Shown: piece by piece, positions 12,659 to 22,309 of the stretch
Layout of the letters: each line of letters opens with the position of its first letter
Numbering within the stretch: position 1 is the first letter of the stretch
DNA from: Taiwanofungus camphoratus
Taxonomy: Eukaryota; Basidiomycota; Agaricomycetes; Polyporales; Taiwanofungaceae
DNA length: 64,000 nt
Direction of reading: 5' to 3'
Assembly (NCBI GenBank): GCA_003999685.1
Contig: CP021220.1
Span: 3,162,001 to 3,226,000, forward strand
Notes under the pieces: model-generated
What the model was told of the DNA's origin: nothing
Databases searched by the model: none
The model's input: the letters and a program-made list of their open reading frames with translations, nothing else
Program-made: the position numbers and the translations under genes

Positions 12659-12913
12659 GCCATTGACACATTGGCTTGGAGTCATGCATTCGTGATTTCG
12701 CATCATTTGCAAAAGGTACCCTTCTTGATAACGGTATCCAATTTAAGCTGACTCTATATTCCTTATAGTAGTGCTATGTCTGCATTGCATATTTTCAAAA
12801 CCCCCGCTCGCCATATCTTTCAACATTTTATCTAATTCATTATTGATATTCATGTTATCCGTTCAGTCTGCTCATAACAAAAGATCTCCTGAACTTAGAG
12901 CTTCTTGCAATCC

Positions 12914-13497
12914 TTAGTGTCTCTGGCAGTACTCATCACAGACCGGACGTATTTTCACCGGTATGACGTCCGTGTACAATTGTTCTGCAAAACAAGCCCA
13001 TCGTTCCTGGATTACCACGGCCGTATCGGTAGTTGTGGCTTTCCACAGCTGAAGGGCCATGTACGTTTTCTCTGCCCTATAATAGCGAGGATATGGCGCA
13101 ATCCAGGCGCTGCTGCGTCCATTCGTGTAGTTAGCTTTCGTATTGTAAAAGTATTCAACATCGACAATATGTCATGATTTCTTCAGACAGTCTACATATT
13201 GACAGCATGTGAACGTGTGTGCTTCAAAATATGTTGGGTATGTATCGGTTTTATGAAGACCTTCGTTAGCGCCAAATATCTGGTCCGGAGTCCGAAGGAC
13301 ATTTGTTATGTGCGTTGTGCGTGTAACTTTTGAGTAACTTTTGACAACCTGACTTGGCGACTGCAATCCATTTTGCGAACTTCTGGACGAGACGATCCAG
13401 TTCCAGGCTGTCATGGACGTGTGCGAAGGTGGGAACGAGCCCACACTTTAAAGCTGAGGTGCCTTTGCCACAAGTTACTCTAGTAAAAATACTCTAA
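12914..13497 (-). CDS. Candidate small gene or gene remnant (uncertain)
   Basis: Three protein-like runs lie in succession on the minus strand in different frames: about 13497-13280 (containing LVPTFAHVHDSLELDRLVQK), about 13318-13165 (containing NEGLHKTDTYPTYFEAHTF), and about 13170-12914 (containing ERWACFAEQLYTDVIPVK and ending at a stop at 12916-12914). They look like exons, but I could not find a set of splice sites joining all three in phase, and I do not recognise the protein. It may be a real gene with short introns, a decayed gene, or chance. The plus strand also has an open run here (12905-13177), which weakens the case. Confidence 0.28.
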
Positions 13498-13671
13498 GAC
13501 CCGGTAAGATGTAGCGATACAGGGCTGGTGGACAACGTGAAGAGCAGGCGCAATCTATGGTATGTCGTGAGGTCATAAAAGGCGTGTTCTTGCTCGTAGC
13601 ACAACAAAAATCCGTTCGAATAAAGAATGTCATAAAGACAGGACCGCTTGTAGCTTCTACAAGCAGGCCTG

Positions 13672-14921
13672 TCATTGCGCCTTGGTCTTGCCGACACGCA
13701 CGATGCACGGGATACCGAACTTGGATTGGATGGCGAAGTTTCGATGATCGTCCTTGAAGCAGAGCGTACTAAGGGGTGCCAGTGTAAGGGAATGATCCAT
13801 GGTATGATTACCATTCCGACTCACAAATCTGTGTGGTTTCATCAGAAAAGAACTGTGGAAAAATAGTGTGATCGACGCACAAGTGTCTCCTATTAGCATC
13901 AGATAAGTCCCGGATGCCTGTGCGAAATAATGATAGCATCAGCAGGCCACCATATCAACTTCGTAAAAAACTAACGGTCAAGATATGCCACCACGAGTGA
14001 CCTAGGATCATAGAAATAGCGTAAGGAATGATGTTCCCATCTACAGTACTAGACATCCTACCTTCCAAGATGAAGGCGACAGGCCAGCCCACCCCATGCT
14101 TCCAACCAGTGACAGTCTCACAAAAGATGTTGTCCAAATTCCAAACAAAGAACCCAAACGCGAAAGTTGCCGCGCCATACGTGAACAACCGGGCGACAAG
14201 TACCTTCGACGCATCGGGCACGAGCTTCGCGATCTCCGGGTCTCGTAACAAAAATATGGTGCGGGCCGCAGTGATAAACAGCAACGTGGCAAACACTACC
14301 TGATGGTATATCGGATTTCGGTTGATATAACTGATCGGGCGTCAGCATGCGCGCTCGCGCCGGAGGACACGGCAAACGTGCACATACTAAGACCAAGTAA
14401 AGAGCACGTTGAAGACAAGGACCGTCACGGCAAGAGGGATAGCATTAGAGCCACGCAGGCTAAATCCGCGCGTTGTGTCAAAGAGGATCGCGCAGCAATA
14501 GCTCGTGACATAGACCATGGGCAACTCATCCGCGAGTTGTGCCTCGAACTGCAAAGTCGCATGAAAAATGAAGCTGCCAACTCCAACCAAGGCAAAGCCC
14601 TACGCGAGTATAAGTGTACCAGAACTGGGATAGGTAAATAGCAGAACATACCACGTAACCGACAAGGTATCGTGGAGGTAACGACTGGTAGCTTGATTGA
14701 AAGGCTCCAAATAACGCCAAGCCGACAGTGAACAGATTGGAGAAAGAGTTCGCAACCTCCGCTATATAAGCAGAGAATTGGTAGTTGGCCTACGAAGGGT
14801 AAGCACACATCCTAGGTGGACCTCGCCGCTGACCGCTCACCTCACACCAATCTAGCGTGGCAGTGACTGGTCCCCAGAAGTGAGGATTCATCAGAGCGCT
14901 TGTCGCGTTACTGATCCCCAT
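13672..14921 (-). CDS. YDC1: Alkaline ceramidase (Ydc1/Ypc1 type)
   Basis: Membrane enzyme of the endoplasmic reticulum/Golgi that hydrolyses ceramide or dihydroceramide to sphingoid base and fatty acid. Exons: 14921-14841, 14789-14652, 14599-14388, 14330-14062, 14001-13976, 13917-13877, 13768-13672. The N-terminus carries WGPVTATLDWCE, then NYQFSAYIAEVANSFSN, then the histidine motif VGVGSFIFHATL with LADELPM, and later EGHSWWHILT, the second histidine cluster of the zinc site. The last intron (13769-13876) has a weak donor, GTCGAT, but it removes a stretch foreign to the family and restores LIGDTCATLCFKDD. The very short 26-nt exon 14001-13976 codes for the conserved HSWWHILT. The C-terminus is soluble and basic. 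Confidence 0.92.
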
Positions 14922-15092
14922 GGCTTGCGAGTTGGATGAAGGAAAAAGACTTGGACAGGTGCATATAGCGCGCCCGACGGCCGAGTGTCATCATGGATTT
15001 AGTCAAGTATATTTAGTTGCTCCGGACTCCTCCGCCGACATGTCGTATTATGAAAAATGAATATAAAAATACCATTTAAAGGCCATTACTGT

Positions 15093-15176
15093 GGCCTTAT
15101 AGCTCAGTGGTAGAGCATACGATTGCAGTGCCATCGCTTCTATCGTGCGGTCGCGTGTTCGAACCACGCTGAGGCC
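15093..15176 (+). tRNA. tRNA-Cys (GCA) with 13-nt intron
   Basis: The cloverleaf is complete: a 7-bp acceptor stem (GGCCTTA with TGAGGCC), a D arm containing AGCTCAGTGGTAGAGC, an anticodon loop with GCA at 15125-15127, a T arm GCGTG-TTCGAAC-CACGC, and a 5-nt variable loop. A 13-nt intron follows position 37 (15129-15141), the canonical place. A run of T residues directly after the gene (from 15177) is a pol III terminator. The start of the MPP alpha gene lies only 79 bp downstream, so the pol II promoter of that gene must overlap or flank the tRNA gene. Confidence 0.93.
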
Positions 15177-15254
15177 TTTTTGTCACAACATACTTATGTC
15201 AATTACTATTCATGCCGCTTACTGAGACTCGCCTCTTTGTCCATAACACCCACT

Positions 15255-17005
15255 ATGCGGAGAGCAACGACATCAATCCTCCGTAGTGGTCTCAGACGAC
15301 AGCGATATTCCCATGGCCTTTCCAAAGATTCTGTGAATCCTCCTGTGCAGATTACAACTCTGCCCAACAAAATCCGCGTAGCGACAGAGTCCACGCCTGG
15401 TCACTTCTCGTCTGTTGGACTGTATGTGGACGCAGGTTCTCGATATGAGACACCCTCCACCTCCGGCGTAAGTCATTTCTTGGACAGAATGGCGTTCAAG
15501 GTGAATTGTCTTGCTTGTGGTCTCACATATGTGTTAATGAGTTTGTCCTCGCGCAGACAACAGGCTTGCGTTCGGACGCAGATATGTCTTCGGCGATTGA
15601 CAAGCTTGGCGGCCAGATCCTCTGCTCGTCCTCACGCGAGTCAATAATGTATCAATCCTCCCATTTTCATCAAGCGACACCGCTCGCCGTGTCTCTCATT
15701 GCCGATACTGTCCTTAACGCATCCTTCCTTCCCGAAGAGATTGACGCACAGAGAGAAGCTGCCCGATACGAGATCCGCGAAGTGAGTGCGAAGCCAGAAA
15801 TGATCCTCCCTGAGATCTTGCACGAGGTTGCATATGATAACAGGACACTTGGGAACCCTCTGTTGTGTCCTGAGCATCAAATAGACCTCATCGACGAGTC
15901 GATCATGAGGCAATCAATGAAGGATTGGTACCGTCCGGAGCGAATAGTCATTGCGGGGGCTGGCATGCAACATGAGGAACTGGTCGAGCTTGCAGACAAA
16001 TATTTCTCGTCGCTCAAGTATGTTCCTATGCCTGCGCCTCAGTCGCAGGTCTCCCCCCGACCCGCTGCATCCACCCAGCAGATGCCTTCCCAGCTTCTTC
16101 CCTCCTCTTCACCTTCATTATACAAATCGCTCACTCGGGCAGCATCGTCGTACCTGTATCCGCCATCGTCCATCACCGGTCAGCCCCCCGCTCTCCTTTC
16201 GACACTAAACTCAAACGCGACATACACTGGTGGACACCGCTTCCTGCATGATCCTTCGTCTGAGTTCAACCATGTCTACCTCGCTTTCGAGGGCGTCGGC
16301 ATCCATCACGACGATGTCTATACTCTAGCGACCATACAAGTCCTCCTCGGAGGCGGCGGTAGCTTTTCGGCAGGTAATTTTGCATCGTTCTACCGTCATT
16401 TCTTGGTTTACAAAATTTTCCAGGCGGCCCTGGCAAGGGCATGTACTCCCGGCTATACACGCACATCCTGAACCACTACCCGCAGATTGACCACTGCGCG
16501 TCGTTCCATCATATTTACACCGACTCATCGCTCTTCGGGCTCTTTGCGTCGTTCGTACCTGCTGCGGGCCGGCACCAGGGCAATACGCCTGCGCAGATCC
16601 TCCCGCACCTCGTGCATCAGCTCAGCCTGCTACTCTACACGCCTACGTCGCAGACTGAACTAAACCGCGCGAAGAACCAGCTTAAGAGCAGCCTGATGAT
16701 GGCGCTTGAGAGCCGCGCGATCGAGGTAGAGGACCTTGGGCGGCAGGTGAGCGCTGCAGCTTAATATTGTGAACAAAGTTTGTTCATATAGCATGACGTA
16801 TTAGGTCCTTGTACACAATCGCAAGATCCCAGTGTCCGACATGTGTGATAAAATCGACGCGGTGACTTCAGAATCCCTTCGCAAGGTCGCTGCGCAAATC
16901 TTCAGTCCCGAGTCGGCGAAGAAGGCAACCGTGGTGTGCATGGGCCGGGAGGATCTCGGGGACTGGAAGGGCACTCTCAGGAAGTACGGTGTTGGAGGAT
17001 TTTAA
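15255..17005 (+). CDS. MAS2: Mitochondrial processing peptidase, alpha subunit
   Basis: The alpha subunit recognises presequences; the beta subunit supplies the zinc site. Exons 15255-15500, 15557-16373, 16424-16746 and 16805-17005 form one frame of 1587 nt (528 residues). The N-terminus (MRRATTSILRSGLRRQRYSH) is a typical presequence. M16 peptidase features: the LPNKIRVATESTPGHFSSVG strand, SHFLDRMAFK, and no HxxEH zinc motif, as expected of the alpha subunit. The glycine-rich loop that binds presequences is present ([20 protein letters not shown]), split by the second intron. A Pro/Ser/Gln-rich insert of roughly 60 residues (after SSLKYVPMP) sits between the two domain halves and is longer than in yeast Mas2. 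The gene converges with BRCA2, leaving 150 bp. Confidence 0.96.
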
Positions 17006-17155
17006 GTCGCGGCTTTCGGGGAACATTGTATCATTGCAACAAAACGTATGCACTTTACAACATCGAGCTAATACAGCATGCATGCTACAATAACCTAGTG
17101 CTATGATTCGACGAACGGACAAGGGCATTTGTCTTGGCCAAGTCAGGGCCTGAGT

Positions 17156-20100
17156 CTATTTATTTTTGACGCGTGTCCACCCTGTATCCCTTCTCGTGGT
17201 AAGATACACTTCTGCATCGTAATCCACCGCCATCCATGCGCTTTGTTTCGACGGCATTAAATTTGTCACCTATCATGGCGAGTATCAGCAAAGTTTCCGC
17301 ATGATTAGGACGTGGTACTCGCCAGAAACCTCTGGCCCGCCTCGAAGTGGCCGGCCCTTCCGCCCTCATCATGAGTGACGTTCAGGACGTCCCACACGGT
17401 AATCTGCGCATGACGCAGGGGTGGCCGCCTGAACCACCGTGCATCCTTCACAACCAGCACGCGGAAACTACGGACGTTCCGAGGCGGGCAGGTCGTCTGA
17501 CTCGTACTCAGCAATCTGAGAAGACAAAAATAGCGAGTGCACTCACGGTCAGTTCCCGCTGGACCTCTTCATACATCTGCTCCCTTTCCAACTGAACTTG
17601 GATGCGTATGTGCCTAGCAAGCCAACCGCATGCATCAGGGGTCAGTCGGAACAGATTCTCATCACCTTTCCCAGGTTCCTCTAGTTCTTCATAAAGACGG
17701 TCAGTGTCCCTCATAGGACATTCTACCCAGAGGGTCGTCATCATGAGATATCTGAGGGTAAGGGTTCGCCATACTCACCATCTCCAGTTGGGCGCCATTT
17801 TGGACCTGCGCGGTCCTCATATCGACTAGCAAAGTCCTCGAGCCTCTCGAATCTCTTCTCATAAACATGCCGCAACTTTTCCTCCTCTACACACCGTCGT
17901 TTCTGTGTTCCCAGTTCCCAGCTTCATAAAAGATTCGTGATGGGCAGCAACGACACATACCATCCATTTATCATCCCTCATCGCCTCATCGCGCTCATTG
18001 TATGGACCGTCGTGGATTTTACGATTGTTCTGCTCTGAGAACTCAATGAATGCAATGGGATATGCCTTTTTGTACAACAGCATGTTAGTAAGTGGATATA
18101 TGCAGACTTACTTGCTAACCTTGGTCACAGTAACATCCATAAGCGTGACGAGGCCGCCATCGCATGTCAGGCTGTCGAAAGTCGCAACGTAAGGTATTTT
18201 TACAAAACCTAATTTGGCGTGCCAAGGTGCCAAATGGGACGAATTTCCAAAGAACTGCAGGCGAGTTGAATCGTATACTTCCAAAATCTCAGCAGGTTCT
18301 TTACGCTCAGATACAAGCTTGTCACCTGTGTCAATCAAAGGAAGCAACCCAGGATACAGGAACTTACTCGGGCACCAGCAACGGCAATCTTCCTCCCAAC
18401 GCGAATGACACCTCGCTGCGTCGCTCGCTGGAGCGGCCCATCGACAGAGGCCCGCAGTCTGTACCACCCGTCTGTGACCTCCAGCTCAGGATAGGGTTCG
18501 CACTGTGTGCCGTCTTGGGTCATTCCTCCTTCGTGCCATATCACATCAGATATGCATAACACCATAGGACAGGAGGCCGGAGCATCATGGGTTGTTATAA
18601 GCCGGAGAGCAGGACGAGATGCGCCATTGAGTTCGCGTTCGTACCTAGGAATTCTATTTGAACACCTTCGCACATACCCTCAAAAACTGAAATCCACGGT
18701 ATACCTATAAATTAGCTGTTTCATGACTTCCCGCCAGCACCATCTTCTCATGTCAGGATTGCTCTCGTGTTCGGGCTGAAAACACACCATGCCGGCCAAT
18801 TTCCACAAAATCAAGCCCCAGTGATTATCAACCCAACTCTTCGTCACCAATGAGCAACCAATCTCCTTTAGTCTGTTAAGAGCAGCATCGGGGCCGAGAA
18901 ACGTAAGGGACGAAGAAGTTGAGTCCTCAGAATTTGACGATGACGGACAGTGGAAAGAGTAGTACAACGCTAGATTGGGTGTGATTCTGCTAAGCTCATC
19001 GACATCACTAGGACAATGCTGTGGTTAGTGACAGACCCGAGGGCGACGCAGACATGTACCTACATCCCCATGTAGTTCAGTTGGTAGAGATTGTACGACT
19101 GCGGGACGAGACCACACGAAGCCAAGGTCTGTCTATCAGCTGGCTTGGCTAAAATAGAGGAATAGGTTAGCTTATGGCGACCGAGTGGCAGAAAATGGAA
19201 AGAGAACACCTACTTAGGTCAAAGAACGTCGCTCTTCCCTTTCCCTTCGTGTGCGAAGATGTTTCCATCGTACCCCGATTTGATGCCTTAGCCGACATGT
19301 CAACAGCAATAACGTTAACCTCTTCCTGTGATCTAGCTTGGGTTTGTTCAAGCTGAGTCCCACCCGGTTCACCAGGCTTCATTCCCAGTTTGAATGGCGT
19401 GACAAACTTTGGCTTGCCTACTGCTGTTGTCACTCCAACGCGGCGAGGATTCAGGCCGAGCGCCTTAATAGGCGAAATAAACCCAGTCGCATTGGATGTA
19501 GTAGCACCTAGAGCGGTCGTAAAGGAGACAGGAAGCTTAGAACCCGAGCCGGTGTTGGAGGACTGGTTTGGGTTCAGTGGCGACCCGATGTAAGGTGACA
19601 TCCCAGTGGGCTTTAGCGGTGGACGAGTCAAGAGAGGCGGTTTGAACGCTTTACTCTTACCCATTATTCCCGGGCTTTCACCCGTGGTCCCCGGTCTGCT
19701 GAAGCCCATCCCCGTCGGGCTTGGACTAGCAGGCAGCTGAGCGGTAGAGAACGAATTTTCGACAGAGCGCAAAGCTGGTCGCGCAGGAGTCTGTATGGTA
19801 GATGTATTTGCCTTTCTACTCGACTCGAGATCGCTCTCCGATTCGAGCCTGGAGAGGTCGATGAAGTCTGCGTCCATCTCCTGCTCCCACTGCTTCATTC
19901 TTTGCTCTGCGCGAGCAAGAGCCTCGGCGGACGGGTTTGTCCAGTTATTGGCCTTCGCTCGTCCACTCTCCGTACTCTGGGCGGCACGCATCATGGTGAG
20001 TCCTGACGTAAAGCCAATCATGGCTGACTCTGAAGACATCGAGCCGCTTGGACCTTGAGCACCTTCAGAGGTTTGCGACTTGTTCAGAAGACTACGTCCT

Positions 20101-21021
20101 GACATAAAACCTGGCAGGGCCGTGATTGAGACTCCCGCTGGATCAGCAGAATCCTTAAGGGTCTTTGCCGACTGAAACCCGACTACAGCGCCTGAAGGAA
20201 TTGATGCTAAGCTAAACCAGGAAGAGTCATCCTGCTCAGGTTGACCATCTGGGGAGGATGATGGTGGGCAATCTGGAGCACCGCTGGGAGCATTTGTTAC
20301 TAAATCAAGAGCGGAAGCAAAGCCAAACCCGGAAAGTTTAGCTGGAGTCTTCATACCATTGACATCTGTACTACTTGTATGCGTTTGGTTGTCGGTCAAG
20401 GATTGTCCTGACTCCACCGATTGTATCAACAAGGCTGCTGATGTGAAGCCTGTTGGACGACCGTGCACTGATGGAGTGGAAGCATATTGTACATTGGTTT
20501 CATTCAGATAGTTTGCTGAAACAAATTCCGAACCAGCGGTTGTTGAATTAGCCCTATTAGTAACAGTCTTAATGGATTGTGGTTTGTTATTCAGCCGCGT
20601 AGGATCTCCCAAAGGTGAAGACGGAAATCCTAAAAGCCATTTAGCAAGAAAGTTAATCGTAACAAGCATTCGCGTACTGACCTTCTAGGCTACTGCAGTT
20701 ATCATCGGTATTTCCACTGTTACCATCTTTGAGCTCTTGTAAAGCAAAAGCAATGGCCTGGCTTCTTTTTTTACGGTCTGCCTGAGAAAGGGCTTGCGAT
20801 GGTCGTGGAGAAGATGAGTGCTGAGACTGAGACATTTGTGTCTCGAACGCGTCGAATGCTCGAATTTCCTCCTGATTAAAGCAGCATTGCTCCTCGTATG
20901 TAGGCGATGAGAGTCGCATCTTCTTCCTACTGCCAGTCCGCGATGGAGATCTGGAGTCTATCTCTACATGAGTTCTTAACCAACACACGTAGCAAGGAGA
21001 AGATTTACCTGAGCGAGGCAT
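17156..21021 (-). CDS. BRH2: BRCA2/Brh2 homologue, recombination mediator
   Basis: Loads Rad51 on single-stranded DNA in homologous recombination. Twelve exons sum to 3267 nt (1088 residues): 21021-21009, 20963-20682, 20629-19214, 19148-19064, 19007-18705, 18644-18368, 18317-18120, 18065-17961, 17902-17779, 17722-17547, 17496-17323, 17269-17156. The large third exon carries several BRC-like motifs (GFTSAALL near residue 159, GFASALDL near 201, GFQSAKTL near 249, GFMSGRSL near 272, GFTSGLTM near 304). The DNA-binding domain follows: helical domain with WVDNHWGLILWKLAGMV (about 657-673), OB1 with RPALRLITTHDAPAS, GNSSHLAPWHAKLGF, YPIAFIEFSEQ, and the OB3 segments WDVLNVTHDEGGRAGHFEAG and VTNLMPSKQSAWM. 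The last intron is GC-AG. Only the final four residues are Lys/Asn-rich; no long C-terminal extension is present. Confidence 0.95.
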
Positions 21022-21081
21022 TATATGAGCATAGATGAAGGACAAGTTTACAGAACGGGGGCATAAATAGTTGGCCTAGCC

Positions 21082-21135
21082 ACGCGTGCGCGCAGGCGTT
21101 TACACGCGACGCGTAGTGTCACGTGCATTACGCGT
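21082..21135. promoter_or_regulatory. Three MluI cell-cycle boxes upstream of BRCA2
   Basis: ACGCGT occurs three times within 54 bp, at 21082-21087, 21109-21114 and 21130-21135, together with a CACGTG E-box at 21120-21125. The cluster lies 61-114 bp upstream of the BRCA2 start at 21021. ACGCGT is the binding site of the fungal MBF (Mbp1/Swi6) complex, which drives G1/S transcription of replication and repair genes. The sites are palindromic, so they could also act on the other side, but the next plus-strand gene starts over 1.1 kb away. Confidence 0.75.
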
Positions 21136-22309
21136 CCGAAAGAAATCCAAGTTCATCAAGTTGCTCTTGGCAACTTACTGTAGTTGCCTTTTCATTGGTA
21201 TAAATCACTCAATTTCATGTCTCAACCACTTCACAATGTGCGGTCGAGTTCGCATAACCTGTATCATTATCATTATGTCCATCCGTTGAAATGTAATAAA
21301 CGCATTGAGCACAAGCTGCGACGCTTTGGTACTCTTGTACTGTGTACATGCACTCAGTCTTCCTTCGTTTTTTGGTGTAGCGCATTCAGATCTTCTCTGA
21401 GAGGGAAGACATACAAACGCGATGAGCTACGCATTGCAAATATGCCGATAAAAATTGTTCCTCCATTGTCAGTGGATCAGTGGGTCAGCGTAGCAGAAGA
21501 TACCATACAATGTATCTTCAGCACTTCAGCAGCCAAATTGTATCCGACTCACTGTGCGAAAAGTAGAAATCGCGAAGGTATAAGTAGTTCTGAATTTGGC
21601 TACCGCAGATACGTCTTCCACCGTTCGAAGGGTGTACACAGTCAGGACAGACATATCACCTGCGTTCGGGTCCCTGTAAACTCAGAGAGATCGCGATCAT
21701 GGCGACTGGTGCAGACATCCGACCAGGGCGAAATTCAAGCAGTGATAGTCTGCTAGAACGCGAACTTGATCGACACTAGAGCAATAATCGTGAAAATTTG
21801 CAACTCGCAAGGAACAAGGGGCGGGAAAGCATCGAGAGATAATGTTTGCCTCATCAAAAGCTTCCACTTCGACGTGTATATAGACGACCGAATTGACGCC
21901 TGTGAGACACAGAAAGGCTTCCGCGAACAGAGAGAAAGGACCGATGTTCCGAAAGTGAATACTGTCATAACGACCTGCAGTTGCCTGAGTCAAGAATAAG
22001 AATTGACGAAGGCCAAAGCACCAGTGCAGAAAACCAATTCACCAGCTGCATGAGCGATTTAAAAGAGTGTGTGCAAGGAGACATGGCTGTTCGAAAGAGA
22101 GGATCGTCGTGCGTGACCGCCGAGTTTCGTTTGCAGCAGTAAGGAAAACAAAGCGCTTTGCTTCTAGTCGCTCTGATCAACGTTCAAATTCAAAGCTCAT
22201 ACTGAGCCCCACCGGGACCATTCGTCTTTTAAGGCTTCTGTTTTGTTGTTTTCCAACAACCACTCCATCTCAGGCCGAGGCCGACCTCACCACCGCCAAG
22301 CATTTTGCC
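21136..22309. other. Intergenic, no supported gene
   Basis: About 1.2 kb between BRCA2 and taxilin. A 190-codon plus-strand open frame (21184-21756) and a 98-codon minus-strand frame (21697-21993) are present, but neither shows a recognisable domain or splice-compatible neighbours. The 3' part should hold the taxilin promoter. Confidence 0.45.

Noticed and set aside
13646-13666. Short palindrome (GCTTGTAG with CTACAAGC)
   Set aside because: Isolated, at the end of the ceramidase gene region; likely chance or a weak 3' hairpin.
19071-19110. tRNA-like D arm (TAGTTCAGTTGGTAGAGA)
   Set aside because: No T arm or acceptor stem; on the other strand this is BRCA2 exon 4, coding for SYNLYQLNYMG.
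21184-21756. 190-codon plus-strand open frame between BRCA2 and taxilin
   Set aside because: No domain, odd composition and no splice-compatible extension; opposite strand is also open in part.
22067-22309. Upstream extension of the taxilin frame
   Set aside because: Open but begins at a non-ATG codon and has no taxilin features; the ATG at 22310 is the better start.
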